This document shows, one piece after another, positions 33,392 to 41,919 of a stretch of DNA of 64,000 nucleotides. How positions within the stretch are numbered: position 1 is the stretch's first letter; each line of letters starts with the position of its first letter. Source of the DNA: Sphingosinithalassobacter tenebrarum (GTDB lineage Bacteria; Pseudomonadota; Alphaproteobacteria; Sphingomonadales; Sphingomonadaceae); the NCBI RefSeq assembly GCF_011057975.1, contig NZ_CP049109.1, forward strand, positions 3,795,476 to 3,859,475, given 5' to 3'. Below the pieces are notes generated by a model. The model was not told the origin of the DNA, did not search any database, and was given only the letters and a program-made list of their open reading frames with translations. Both the position numbers and the translations under genes were made by a program.

Positions 33392-34369
33392 ATGCTCAAG
33401 CCCGAAATCGAAGACGGCGAGACCGTCCTGCCCGATCCCGCCTTCCGCGCCGACGTGCTTGCAGGGCTCGCGACCGAACCCAAGGCGATTCAGGCGCGCT
33501 GGCTCTACGACCATCGCGGATCGGAGCTGTTCGAGGACATTACCGATGTTCCCGAATATTATCCGACGCGTACCGAAACCGCACTGCTGCGCGAGACCTG
33601 CCCCAAGGTCGCCGAAATCGCGGGCAAGGGCCGCGCGGTGGTTGAATTCGGATCGGGCAGTTCGGCCAAGACGCCGATCCTGCTCGAAGCGGCCGAACCC
33701 GCCGCTTATGTGCCGATCGACATTTCGGGCGACTTCCTGCGCGCCTCGGCCGATGCGCTGCGCGACACCTTTCCCGCGCTGCCGATCCATCCGGTCGAAG
33801 GGAATTTTCTCCAGCCGATCGCGCTGCCCGACAGCGTGGCCGACACGCCCAAGCTCGGCTTCTTTCCCGGATCGACGATCGGCAACATGACCGCGTCGGC
33901 CGGCGTCGACCTGCTCCGCGCGATGCGCACCTCGCTCGGCGAAGGATCGCTGCTGCTGATCGGGATGGACCGGGTGAAGGACGAAAGCGTGCTGATCCCG
34001 GCCTATGACGACTCGGCGGGGGTGACTGCTGCGTTCAACCTGAACCTGCTCCACCGCATCAATCGCGAACTCGACGGCCATATCCCGGTCGACAGCTTCC
34101 GTCACAAGGCGGTGTGGAATGACGGGCTCGCCCGCGTGGAAATGCACCTCGAAGCGATCGAGGACGTTGCGTTCACTGTCGCGGACACGCCCTTTACGAT
34201 GGCGGCGGGAGAAACGATCCACACCGAGAACAGTCACAAATACACACCGCGCAGCGCGCGGCTGCTGCTCAACGCAGGCGGCTGGACACCGATCGCCGAA
34301 TGGACCGACCCGAAGGACTGGTTCGCGCTGATCCTCGCGGAAGCGAAACCGGTGCGGCGCGCGCCCTGA
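33392..34369 (+). CDS. egtD: L-histidine N(alpha)-methyltransferase EgtD
   Basis: Methylates histidine three times with SAM to give hercynine, the substrate of EgtB. The 325-residue protein matches the family along its length: 'WLYDHRGSELFEDITDVPEYYPTRTE' (N-terminal), the SAM-binding 'VEFGSGSSAKTPILLEA', 'YVPIDISGDFL', 'FFPGSTIGN', and 'IHTENSHKYTPRSARLLL' (histidine binding, Tyr and the Glu-Asn-Ser segment). It starts directly after egtB and is followed by a REP doublet, so the two genes form a closed operon. Confidence 0.95.
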   Translation: MLKPEIEDGETVLPDPAFRADVLAGLATEPKAIQARWLYDHRGSELFEDITDVPEYYPTRTETALLRETCPKVAEIAGKGRAVVEFGSGSSAKTPILLEAAEPAAYVPIDISGDFLRASADALRDTFPALPIHPVEGNFLQPIALPDSVADTPKLGFFPGSTIGNMTASAGVDLLRAMRTSLGEGSLLLIGMDRVKDESVLIPAYDDSAGVTAAFNLNLLHRINRELDGHIPVDSFRHKAVWNDGLARVEMHLEAIEDVAFTVADTPFTMAAGETIHTENSHKYTPRSARLLLNAGGWTPIAEWTDPKDWFALILAEAKPVRRAP

Positions 34370-34381
34370 CCCATCCGCATC

Positions 34382-34475
34382 ACCGTTGGTGCTGAGCTTG
34401 TCGAAGCACCGTTCTGTTCTTTCTCGCCCAGTGGCAGAAGAAGAACGGCCCTTCGACAGGCTCAGGGCCAACGGT
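34382..34475. repeat. REP-like palindromic doublet, family A
   Basis: Arms of 34 bases (34382-34415 and 34442-34475) are inverted copies. The left hairpin has stem GGTGCT/AGCACC and the right one (minus strand) GGCCCT/AGGGCC, around loops GAGCTTGTCGA and GAGCCTGTCGA. It fills the gap after egtD. The remaining bases up to 34549 show only an AGGAGG ribosome site. Confidence 0.9.
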
Positions 34476-34549
34476 CATCTGCGGATCGAACCGCTTGCTC
34501 CTCCCGCACCCCAGCCGATAAAGCGCAGCCAACCATTCAGGAGGCAGCT

Positions 34550-35419
34550 ATGAAGACCATCGGCGTGATCGGTGCGGGACAGATGGGCGCGGGGATCGCG
34601 CAGGTTTCGGCGCAGACGGGTTACAGCGTACTGCTCTCCGACCTCGATCTGGCGCATGCCGAAAAGGGCAAGGCGGGCATCGCCAAGCAGCTCGCCCGCG
34701 CCGTCGAGAAGGAAAAGATCACCTCAGACGCGCGCGACGCGGCGCTCGCCAACCTGACCTGTATCGGCGACGTTGCTGAAATGGCGCCGTGCGACCTGGT
34801 GATCGAGGCGGCAACCGAGCGCGAGGAAATCAAGCGGAAGATCTTCGAAAATGTCGGCAAAGTGCTGAGCGACAGCGCGATCCTGGCGAGCAACACCTCC
34901 TCGATCCCGATCACGCGGCTGGCGCAGGCTTCGCCCGATCCGGCGCGCTTCATGGGCGTGCATTTCTTCAATCCCGTGCCCGTCATGGGCCTGATCGAAC
35001 TGATTCGCGGGCTGGCGACGTCGGACGCGACCGTTTCGGCGGTGGAGGCTTTCGGACAGTCGCTCGGCAAGGCGATCGTTCACGCCAATGACGCGCCCGG
35101 GTTCATCGTCAATCGCGTGCTGATGCCGATGCTCAACGAAGCGTGCTTCGCGCTCGGCGAAGGTGTCGCGACCATCCCCGACATCGATACCGCAGTGAAG
35201 CTCGGGCTCAATCACCCGATGGGCCCGCTGACGCTCGCTGATTTCATCGGGCTCGATACGTGCCTCGAAATCTGCAAGGTGCTGCACGAAGGCACCGGCG
35301 ACCCCAAATACCGCCCCGCCCCGCTGCTGATCAAATATGTCGAGGCCGGCTGGTACGGTCGCAAGACCGGGCGCGGCTTCTATGACTATTCGGGCGATAC
35401 GCCCGTTCCGACCCGGTGA
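34550..35419 (+). CDS. 3-hydroxybutyryl-CoA dehydrogenase
   Basis: A 289-residue NAD(P)-dependent enzyme of the 3HCDH family that interconverts 3-hydroxyacyl-CoA and 3-oxoacyl-CoA in the cytoplasm. The nucleotide site '[14 protein letters not shown]' is at 4-17, followed by '[16 protein letters not shown]', the catalytic '[13 protein letters not shown]' and '[19 protein letters not shown]' (catalytic His and Glu region), and '[15 protein letters not shown]'. It is full length. ATG 34550 follows AGGAGGCAGCT. It may serve fatty-acid or polyhydroxybutyrate carbon flow together with phbB at 41 kb. Coupled to the PhzF-like gene. Confidence 0.93.
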   Translation: MKTIGVIGAGQMGAGIAQVSAQTGYSVLLSDLDLAHAEKGKAGIAKQLARAVEKEKITSDARDAALANLTCIGDVAEMAPCDLVIEAATEREEIKRKIFENVGKVLSDSAILASNTSSIPITRLAQASPDPARFMGVHFFNPVPVMGLIELIRGLATSDATVSAVEAFGQSLGKAIVHANDAPGFIVNRVLMPMLNEACFALGEGVATIPDIDTAVKLGLNHPMGPLTLADFIGLDTCLEICKVLHEGTGDPKYRPAPLLIKYVEAGWYGRKTGRGFYDYSGDTPVPTR

Positions 35420-36321
35420 CGACGGCTCCGGGCGCCGCGCGGCGCTTCGCCTACAGCACGGTCGACGTCTTCACCGATCGGCGTTTCGGCGGCAATCCGC
35501 TCGCCGTGTTCACCGATGCCGAGGGGCTGAGCGACGCCGAGATGCAGGCGCTCGCCGCCGAGATGAATTACAGCGAGACGACCTTCGTGCTGCCGCCCGC
35601 CGACGGCGCCAACGATGCGCGCGTGCGCATCTTCAATCCGACCGCGGAAATGCCCTTCGCCGGGCATCCCAATGTCGGCACAGCCTATGTGCTCGCCGGC
35701 TTGCGCGAAGGGTGTGGCGACGTGCTGCGGTTCGAGGAGACGGCCGGGCTGGTGACGGTGCGGTTGCGGCGCGATGCGGGCAATCCCGTCGGCGCGGAAA
35801 TCGACGCGCCGCAGTCGCTGCAGCGGCTCGGCGAGCTGCCGGTGCCGCCGCTTGCCGCCTGTGTCGGGCTCGACGAACGCGATTTCGTGACCGACACGCA
35901 CGCGCCCGTCCGCGCGACCGTCGGCGTGGATTTCATAATCGCGCAGGTCGCGGCTGACGCGATCGGCCGTGCGGCTCCCGACATCGCCGCGTTCCGCGCG
36001 GCGCTGGCGCTGGTCGAGGGCGACTCGGAACGGCTCTCGCTCTTCCTCTATGCCCGCGAAGGAAACACCATCCGCGCGCGCATGTTCGCGCCGCTCGCCG
36101 GGACATGGGAAGACCCCGCCACGGGCAGCGCCAATGCGACGCTTGCCGCGTTGCTGCTCGATTGCGACGGCGGCGACGAAGCCCGGTTCGAATCGGTCCA
36201 GGGCGTCGAGATGGGCCGCCCCAGCACCCTCTCGCTCAGCGCGCGCCGCGTGGATGGCTGGATATACGCCAGCGTCGGCGGCGATTGCGTGCCGATGTTT
36301 CGCGGCGAGGCGGTGCTGTAA
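35416..36321 (+). CDS. PhzF family isomerase-like protein
   Basis: A 301-residue protein of the PhzF/DAP-epimerase fold. It opens '[20 protein letters not shown]', has the catalytic Glu in 'NYSETTFV', then '[20 protein letters not shown]', and the second-half '[24 protein letters not shown]'. All family landmarks are intact. Most PhzF proteins outside phenazine clusters have no known substrate. Start is a GTG overlapping the dehydrogenase stop (GTGA at 35416), indicating coupling. Confidence 0.9.
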   Translation: MTTAPGAARRFAYSTVDVFTDRRFGGNPLAVFTDAEGLSDAEMQALAAEMNYSETTFVLPPADGANDARVRIFNPTAEMPFAGHPNVGTAYVLAGLREGCGDVLRFEETAGLVTVRLRRDAGNPVGAEIDAPQSLQRLGELPVPPLAACVGLDERDFVTDTHAPVRATVGVDFIIAQVAADAIGRAAPDIAAFRAALALVEGDSERLSLFLYAREGNTIRARMFAPLAGTWEDPATGSANATLAALLLDCDGGDEARFESVQGVEMGRPSTLSLSARRVDGWIYASVGGDCVPMFRGEAVL

Positions 36322-36360
36322 TTTCGGGTTCGCGGCCTTGAGCGACGCGCCTGTGGCCAT

Positions 36361-36415
36361 GCCCCTCCACCATCGCTTCGCGACGGTCCCCCTCCCCGAG
36401 ACAAGCTCCGGGAGG
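36361..36415. repeat. Family B repeat unit
   Basis: One unit with both hairpins: ACCATCGC-TTC-GCGACGGT (36369-36387) and CCTCCCCGAG-ACAAG-CTCCGGGAGG (36391-36415, one mismatch). It lies between the PhzF gene and the end of the CNNM gene, whose stop codon is three bases beyond. Confidence 0.8.
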
Positions 36416-36417
36416 AA

Positions 36418-37728
36418 TTATTCCTCGTCGACTTTCGCGACCAGCAGCTTGTCGATCTTGCGCTCGTCCATGTCGACGATCTCGAAGCGCCAGCCCTGTT
36501 CCTCGAAACGCTCGCCTTCCTCGGGCAGGTGCTTGAGGTGCGCCAGCGCCAACCCCGCAACCGTCGCATAGTCGCGATCCTCGGGCAGTTCGATTTCGAG
36601 CCGGTCGGCCAGATTGTCGGCCGACATCTGACCCGATACCAGCAGCGACCCGTCCTCGCGCTCGACCAGATCGGGGTCGTCGTCGGGATCGACATCGGAC
36701 ACGAACTCGCCCGCGATCGCCGCGAGCAGGTCGGCGGGCGTCACGATCCCTTCGAAATGGCCGTACTCGTCATGGACGAGGCCCATCGGCACTTCGGCGG
36801 CGCGCAGCGCATCGAGCGCGTCCATCGCATCGATCTGGTCTGGCAGCACTGGCGCGTCGCGCATCAGCTTGCGCAGATCGAGCGGCTCGGCTCGGCACAG
36901 CGCGGCGACGATGTCACGCGCCTGGACGACGCCGATCACGCTGTCGACCGACCCTTCAGCGACGGGCAGCCGGGTATGCGGGGTATCGAGCAATTTTTCG
37001 CGCACCCCGAAGTCGTCGAGATCGACGTCGAGCCAGTCGACATCGGTGCGCGGCGTCATCACTTCGCGCACCGGCCGGTCGGCAAGGCGGACGACGCCCG
37101 AGATGATCGAGCGTTCATGCTCCTCGATCACGCCCGACTTGGTCGCTTCGGCGACGAGCAGATGCAGCTCCTCGGCAGTAACGCGATTTTCCGATTCGCG
37201 ATCGAAGCCGACCAGCCGGAAGATCAGCCCGCTGGTCGAATCGAGCAGCCAGACGAGCGGCGCGGTGATTCGCGAGAGCCACAGCATCGGCACCGCCATC
37301 ACGATCGCGATCGGCTCGGGCGCGCGCAGTGCGAATTGCTTGGGAACCAGTTCGCCGACCACCAGCGAGGCATAGGTGGTGAGCCCGATGACCAGCGCGA
37401 GGCCGAGCGAATAGGCCGTGCCCGAATCGATACCCAGCGATTCGAGCCGCGCCGCGACCGGTTCGCCCAGGCTGGCGCCCGAATAGGCACCCGCGACGAT
37501 CCCGATCAGCGTGATGCCGATCTGCACCGTTGAAAGGAACTTCCCCGGATCATCGGCAAGCTCCATCGCCGTGTCGGCACCGCGCTTTCCCGCGCGCGCC
37601 AGCGTTTCCAGCCGCGCCTTGCGCGCCGAAACGATCGCCAGTTCGGACATGGCGAACAGGCCATTGAGAGCGATCAGCGCAAAGATGATCGCGACATCGA
37701 GCCAGGGAAAGGGAGGAAGCGGGTCCAT
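36418..37728 (-). CDS. Hemolysin/CNNM family protein with CBS pair (CorC/TlyC type)
   Basis: A 436-residue inner-membrane protein. Residues 10-180 form the DUF21/CNNM transmembrane domain ('IIFALIALNGLFAMSELAIVSARKARLE', 'GITLIGIVAGAYSGASLG', 'VGELVPKQFALR'), then a CBS pair ('VMTPRTDVDWLDVD', 'LPVAEGSVDSVIGVVQARDIV') and a C-terminal CorC_HlyC domain ('EDGSLLVSGQMSADNLADRL'). Related proteins are linked to magnesium/cobalt efflux. ATG 37728 is chosen; ATG 37746 would add six residues. Confidence 0.9.
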   Translation of the reverse strand: MDPLPPFPWLDVAIIFALIALNGLFAMSELAIVSARKARLETLARAGKRGADTAMELADDPGKFLSTVQIGITLIGIVAGAYSGASLGEPVAARLESLGIDSGTAYSLGLALVIGLTTYASLVVGELVPKQFALRAPEPIAIVMAVPMLWLSRITAPLVWLLDSTSGLIFRLVGFDRESENRVTAEELHLLVAEATKSGVIEEHERSIISGVVRLADRPVREVMTPRTDVDWLDVDLDDFGVREKLLDTPHTRLPVAEGSVDSVIGVVQARDIVAALCRAEPLDLRKLMRDAPVLPDQIDAMDALDALRAAEVPMGLVHDEYGHFEGIVTPADLLAAIAGEFVSDVDPDDDPDLVEREDGSLLVSGQMSADNLADRLEIELPEDRDYATVAGLALAHLKHLPEEGERFEEQGWRFEIVDMDERKIDKLLVAKVDEE

Positions 37729-37876
37729 GAGGCAGGCGCCCTCCATAACCCCACTTTCGCGCGCTTAACAACTGGCTGGTCATACTCTGTTCAAATCGGT
37801 GGCGGAACAAGTCGCCCCGGTGGCGGGTTTTTCGCCCCGAAAGGTTGATCGGGCCACAGCCCACAGGAGGAACGAT

Positions 37877-38551
37877 ATGCATATTCGATCGAAGATTCTC
37901 GGCGCCGCGGCGCTGGGCGCGATGACGATTACTACTGCCTGCGTCACCGATCCGGTGACCGGTGAGCGCCGCATTTCCAGCGCGGCGATCGGCGGCATCG
38001 GCGGCGCACTGGGCGGCTATCTGCTCGGCGACATCATCGGCGGCCGCGACAGCCGTACCGAAAGCCTGATCGGTGCCGGCATCGGCGGCATCGCCGGCGC
38101 GGCGGTCGGCAGCTATATGGACCGGCAGGAGCGCGAGCTGCGCGAACGCACCGCCGGCACCGATGTCGACGTGATCCGCGAGGGCGACGACCTGATTCTC
38201 TCGATGCCGTCGAACGTCACCTTCGCGACCGACAGCTCGACGATCCAGCCGCAGTTCCGCACCACGCTGGACGATGTTTCCAATGTGCTCGCCAATTACG
38301 AGAACACCTTTGTCGACGTGTACGGCCACACCGATTCGGTCGGTACCGAAGCCTATAACCAGGCGCTGTCGGAACGGCGCGCGGGATCGGTGGCGGATTA
38401 TCTGAGCAGCCACGGCGTCAATTCGGCGCGCATCGCCACGCGCGGCTTCGGCGAGACCCAGCCGGTCGCATCGAACGAGACCGAAGCGGGCCGCGCCCAG
38501 AATCGTCGAGTCGAAATCAAGCTCGTGCCGATTCAGCAAAACGGCTATTGA
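37877..38551 (+). CDS. OmpA family lipoprotein
   Basis: A 224-residue outer-membrane lipoprotein. The signal sequence ends in a lipobox-like 'ITTAC' (Cys about residue 23). A glycine-zipper region follows ('IGGIGGALGGYLLGDIIGG', 'IGAGIGGIAGAAVGSYMD'), then an OmpA C-terminal peptidoglycan-binding domain ('VTFATDSSTIQPQFRTTLDDVSNVL', 'VYGHTDSVGTEAYNQALSERRAGSV', 'GFGETQPVASNETEAGRAQNRRVEI'). It ties the outer membrane to peptidoglycan. ATG 37877 has an ideal ribosome site, AGGAGGAACGAT. An open extension upstream is rejected. A strong terminator follows. Confidence 0.93.
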   Translation: MHIRSKILGAAALGAMTITTACVTDPVTGERRISSAAIGGIGGALGGYLLGDIIGGRDSRTESLIGAGIGGIAGAAVGSYMDRQERELRERTAGTDVDVIREGDDLILSMPSNVTFATDSSTIQPQFRTTLDDVSNVLANYENTFVDVYGHTDSVGTEAYNQALSERRAGSVADYLSSHGVNSARIATRGFGETQPVASNETEAGRAQNRRVEIKLVPIQQNGY

Positions 38552-38580
38552 TCGTCCGAAACGATCCAGTTTGCGTATCG

Positions 38581-38610
38581 AAAGCCGGTCCCCGCGGGGG
38601 CCGGCTTTTT
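38581..38610. terminator. Terminator shared by ompA-like gene and tadA
   Basis: AAAGCCGGTCCCC-GCG-GGGGCCGGCTTTTT is a near-perfect hairpin flanked by A and T runs, so it can act in both directions. It sits between two convergent genes; its last T is also the end of the tadA stop codon. Confidence 0.85.
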
Positions 38611-39074
38611 CATGCGCGTCGATCGCGGAAAAAATCCCTCAGCAGACCAGCCGCCTCTCGTTCGCCGATCCCGCCATAGATTTCCGGGCGATGGTGACAG
38701 GTGGGTTGCGAAAAGAGGCGCGGACCGTGCTCGACCGCGCCGCCCTTGGGATCGGAAGCGCCGTAGTAAAGCCGGGCGATTCGGGCATGCGCGATCGCGC
38801 CCGCGCACATCGCGCAGGGCTCGAGCGTCACCCAAAGATCGCAATCCTCCAGCCGGTCGCGGCCCAGCGCCTGCGCCGCCTGACGGATGGCACGGATTTC
38901 GGCATGGGCAGTGGGGTCGCATTGCCCGCGCGGCGCATTGCCCGCGCTGGCGACGATCCTGCCCTCGCAGGTGATTACGGCGCCAACCGGCACTTCGCCA
39001 TCGGCAGCGGCGCCATGCGCGGCGGCAAGCGCCGCATGCATCGGTTCGGGTAGCGGAAACATGCGCCTTCGCAT
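38610..39074 (-). CDS. tadA: tRNA-specific adenosine deaminase
   Basis: Converts adenosine 34 of tRNA(Arg) to inosine in the cytoplasm. The 154-residue protein shows the cytidine-deaminase-like zinc site: His57-Ala-Glu59 in 'TAHAEIRA' and Cys87/Cys90 in 'LEPCAMCAGA'. The 'DPKGGAVEHGPRLF' loop and C-terminal 'EREAAGLLRDFFRDRR' fit TadA. The start may be ATG 39074 or the ATG at 39062. Confidence 0.95.
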   Translation of the reverse strand: MRRRMFPLPEPMHAALAAAHGAAADGEVPVGAVITCEGRIVASAGNAPRGQCDPTAHAEIRAIRQAAQALGRDRLEDCDLWVTLEPCAMCAGAIAHARIARLYYGASDPKGGAVEHGPRLFSQPTCHHRPEIYGGIGEREAAGLLRDFFRDRRA

Positions 39075-39128
39075 CTAGCGCCCGGCGGCGATCACGTCAC
39101 CCGTGCCGCCGAAAGGCATCGCGAACGG

Positions 39129-39422
39129 TCATTCCTCCGCCGCAGCTTCGCCCTCGTCGCTCGCCTGCTTCACTTCCACCGACGGCAGCGAAATCGTGGT
39201 GTTGCGCATTTCGACGGTCGGCAGTTCGATCGTCTTCTCGGTCGACTTTATGTCGATCGTGCCGGTCTTCGCCTTGAACGACGGCATCTTGCCGCCTTCG
39301 ACATTGAAACTGACGCTGGGCATCGTCGCGCCTTCTTCCTGCTCGATCGACAACATGCCCAACGACATCAGAACGACTACGGCAATCGCCGCAATACCAA
39401 TCAGGGCGAGAATCGCGCGCAT
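39129..39422 (-). CDS. Hypothetical single-pass membrane protein with spaced PxV/F repeats
   Basis: A 97-residue protein. One N-terminal helix ('ILALIGIAAIAVVVLMSLGML') is followed by a polar stretch that probably faces the periplasm. It contains four evenly styled segments, MPSV, MPSF, LPTV and LPSV, each followed by an alternating beta-like strand ('SFNVEGG', 'KAKTGTIDI', 'EMRNTTI', 'EVKQ'). The tail is acidic. No known family recognised. It lies between tadA and rpmB, and its start region is divergent from rpmB. Confidence 0.72.
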   Translation of the reverse strand: MRAILALIGIAAIAVVVLMSLGMLSIEQEEGATMPSVSFNVEGGKMPSFKAKTGTIDIKSTEKTIELPTVEMRNTTISLPSVEVKQASDEGEAAAEE

Positions 39423-39505
39423 CGTCCTGTCTCCCTCTTGCGTAGATTCGCTAATCTCCTAACGCTGTATCAACCATGCCGATTGCCCGGTAAACCGTGA
39501 ATCGG

Positions 39506-39534
39506 TTGACGCCGCGTCCCATTGCGGGTATCGG
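39506..39534 (+). promoter_or_regulatory. Candidate promoter of rpmB
   Basis: TTGACG (39506-39511), 17 bases, TATCGG (39529-39534). The spacing is ideal and the predicted leader is about 45 bases. The rest of the 39423-39584 gap shows nothing further. Confidence 0.5.
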
Positions 39535-39584
39535 CGCGCTCTTTCCGGGCCTGTGAAACGGGCTGAAATCAGGATTTGGAAGCG

Positions 39585-39884
39585 ATGTCGCGCATTTGCG
39601 AGCTGACCGGCAAGGGCCGGCAGGTGGGAAACAATGTCTCTCACGCCAACAACAAGACCAAGCGTACCTTTCTGCCTAACCTGCAGAATGTGACGCTGAT
39701 CTCCGATGCTCTGGGCAAGAGCGTTAAGCTGCGCGTTTCGACGCACGGCCTGCGTTCGGTCGAGCATGTCGGCGGTCTGGACAACTGGCTCCTCAAGACG
39801 CGTGACGACCAGCTGTCGCTGCGCGCCCGTCGCCTGAAGCGCGAAGTGCGCAAGAAGGTCGCCGGCACCGAGGCTGCTGCCTGA
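39585..39884 (+). CDS. rpmB: 50S ribosomal protein L28
   Basis: A 99-residue ribosomal protein. '[34 protein letters not shown]' is the family N-terminus and '[12 protein letters not shown]' the basic C-terminus. ATG 39585 is chosen over an in-frame ATG nine bases earlier because homologues start 'MSR'. A weak hairpin TTCGGC-CCTGC-GCCGAA (39894-39910) follows, without a clear T-run. Confidence 0.97.
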   Translation: MSRICELTGKGRQVGNNVSHANNKTKRTFLPNLQNVTLISDALGKSVKLRVSTHGLRSVEHVGGLDNWLLKTRDDQLSLRARRLKREVRKKVAGTEAAA

Positions 39885-39935
39885 TCCTTTCGATTCGGCC
39901 CTGCGCCGAACGATTCGCGTTTCCGGCCCGTCCGC

Positions 39936-41033
39936 CTATTCTTTCCCTGGTGCATCGCGCCGGGAAGCATCGGCGCGCGGGCCGTTCTGCTGTGCGCGAT
40001 TCGGCTCGAGCCGGAATTTGAGCAGCAGGCTGCGCTGAAGCAGCATCAGATTGTCGTCGGAAACGATCCAGAGAATCGTGTCCTTCCCCTCGCGCGACAC
40101 GGCAATCCCTTCGAAATTCTCATGGATCAGCGGCGCGGCGAGCGTAGCCACCTCGCGCCCCTCCACGACCGCGCCCTTGCGAATCGCACTGCGCGCGATT
40201 CGTTCGATCCGGGTCGAGAAGCGCAGCGGCGGATCGAGCCGCCGCAACAACACCAGCAAATCGCCGTCGGGCAGTTCGACCAGCGATGTCGCGGCATACC
40301 GGCTGGGCGGCCGATAATAAAAGCGAAAGCCGCGACGCGGGGCATCGACAGGGTCGCCGGCGAACCAGATGCCGTCGCGCAGCCTGGGGCCCGCCGCGCT
40401 GCCCCATTCGGAAAGCGCGAGGAAACTGCCGTCGGAAAGCCGGGTAAGCGATTCGAGCCCGCTATTGTCACTCCACTCGGCCATTGCAGGGGGTGCCGCA
40501 TGGCCCGTGGCGCGCGCCAGATCGGAGCCATAGCGCCAGATCTGGTTGGCGCGCTCATAGCCGACCCAGAAATTCCCCCCCGCCGGATCGAACGCAAGCG
40601 ATTCGCTGTCGCGATCGAGCGTGCTCCAGCCCGGCCCGGGCCCCTCCTCCAGATCGCCGAAGCGCACCGCTCGCGGGCGCCAGTCCTTGCCCATGCGAAA
40701 CCGCACCACGCCACCGCGATCGCTGATCAGCACGAAGCGGTCGCCACGCACTACAAGATCGGAAAAACCGCCAAAGGCGCTGTCGCGGCTCATCAGCCGC
40801 ACGCCGCCCAGATAAGTGAGATCGCCGACGCGGCGACGATCGGGATCGTCGGCGTCGAGCATCACCTGACGGGTGTGGATCGTCCGCGCCGGTCCCAGCG
40901 TCTCGCGCCATCGCGGTTTCACACCCGCAAAGCCAGACAGGATCAGCGCCGCCAGAAAGAAGCGCCAGGCGGATCCGCGCCCCAGTGCGCCGATCGCAGA
41001 TGCTGAACGCTCAGTAACCATGTCGTTCAGCAA
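39936..41033 (-). CDS. Esterase-like activity of phytase family protein
   Basis: A 365-residue protein with an N-terminal membrane anchor or signal ('WRFFLAALILSGFAGV'). The rest matches the phytase-like propeller family (PF13449): 'GGFSDLVVRGDRFVLISDRG', 'DSESLAFDPAGGNFWVGYERANQIWRY', 'GLESLTRLSDGSFLALSE', and 'NFEGIAVSREGKDTILWIVSDDN'. These repeated acidic turns form the blades. Substrate unknown; phosphate ester hydrolysis is only a family label. ATG 41021 is an alternative start. Confidence 0.82.
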   Translation of the reverse strand: MLNDMVTERSASAIGALGRGSAWRFFLAALILSGFAGVKPRWRETLGPARTIHTRQVMLDADDPDRRRVGDLTYLGGVRLMSRDSAFGGFSDLVVRGDRFVLISDRGGVVRFRMGKDWRPRAVRFGDLEEGPGPGWSTLDRDSESLAFDPAGGNFWVGYERANQIWRYGSDLARATGHAAPPAMAEWSDNSGLESLTRLSDGSFLALSEWGSAAGPRLRDGIWFAGDPVDAPRRGFRFYYRPPSRYAATSLVELPDGDLLVLLRRLDPPLRFSTRIERIARSAIRKGAVVEGREVATLAAPLIHENFEGIAVSREGKDTILWIVSDDNLMLLQRSLLLKFRLEPNRAQQNGPRADASRRDAPGKE

Positions 41034-41104
41034 GCCTTCAACGGAACCCGTTTAGGGTCGCGGGAGTTATCGCGTAAAATCCCTCTGGTTGCGTATCGAG
41101 GGCC

Positions 41105-41137
41105 GGGGTCGGAACCGCACAGGTTCCGGCCCCTTAT
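41105..41137. terminator. Strong hairpin downstream of phbB
   Basis: GGGGTCGGAACC (41105-41116) pairs with GGTTCCGGCCCC (41122-41133) around GCACA, with one G-T pair, 12 bp in all. It lies 21 bases after the phbB stop on the minus strand. T-rich sequence (TTATTCTTAT) flanks it on the plus side only, so its direction is unclear. Confidence 0.5.
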
Positions 41138-41157
41138 TCTTATAGCAGCCCGCCAGC

Positions 41158-41892
41158 TCAATACATGTGCTGGCCGCCGTTGATCGACATGGTCGATCCG
41201 GTGACAAAGCCGGCTTCTTCCGAACAGAGAAACGCCACGCCGCGCGCGATCTCGCTCGCCTGGCCCAACCGGCCGACCGGAATCTTGGCGACGATCTTCT
41301 CGAGGACTTCGGCGGGAACGGCGGCGACCATGTCGGTGTCGATATAGCCCGGCGCGACGGCGTTCACGGTCACGCCGAACCGCGCGCCTTCCTGTGCCAG
41401 CGCCTTGGTGAAGCCGTGAATGCCCGATTTGGCGGCGGCATAATTCACCTGGCCATACTGCCCCGCCTGACCGTTGATCGATCCGATATTGACGATCCGG
41501 CCCCATTTGCGCTCGCGCATCCCGGGATAGGTGGCATGCGCCATATTGAAGCAGCCGCCCAGATTGATGCGGATCACGTCTTCCCACATCGCGCGCGACA
41601 TTTTCTGGAGCGTCGCGTCACGCGTGATGCCGGCATTGTTGACGACGATGTCGACCGAGCCGCCGAGCGCTTCCTCGACCTGTTTGACGCCCGCCGCGCA
41701 GGCATCGAAATCGCCGACATCCCATTTGAACGCGGGAATGCCGGTGCGTTCGGAAAAGATACGGGCCTTTTCGTCATCGCCGCCATAATTGGCTGCGACG
41801 GTTACACCCTGATCCTTCAGCGCGAGGCAGATCGCCTCGCCTATGCCGCGGGTTCCGCCGGTTACGATGGCGATGCGTCGTGCCACTTGCAT
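41158..41892 (-). CDS. phbB: Acetoacetyl-CoA reductase
   Basis: Reduces acetoacetyl-CoA to (R)-3-hydroxybutyryl-CoA with NADPH, the step before PHB synthesis. The 244-residue SDR has 'TGGTRGIG' (11-18), 'NNAGIT', and the triad Ser138, Tyr151, Lys155 in 'NIGSINGQAGQYGQVNYAAAK'. The 'SINGQAGQYGQVNY' wording is typical of PhbB/PhaB rather than FabG. It is on its own, away from phaC at 55.5 kb; no thiolase is next to it. Confidence 0.93.
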   Translation of the reverse strand: MQVARRIAIVTGGTRGIGEAICLALKDQGVTVAANYGGDDEKARIFSERTGIPAFKWDVGDFDACAAGVKQVEEALGGSVDIVVNNAGITRDATLQKMSRAMWEDVIRINLGGCFNMAHATYPGMRERKWGRIVNIGSINGQAGQYGQVNYAAAKSGIHGFTKALAQEGARFGVTVNAVAPGYIDTDMVAAVPAEVLEKIVAKIPVGRLGQASEIARGVAFLCSEEAGFVTGSTMSINGGQHMY

Positions 41893-41919
41893 TCCCCTCC
41901 AATATAATTCGCCCGGAAG

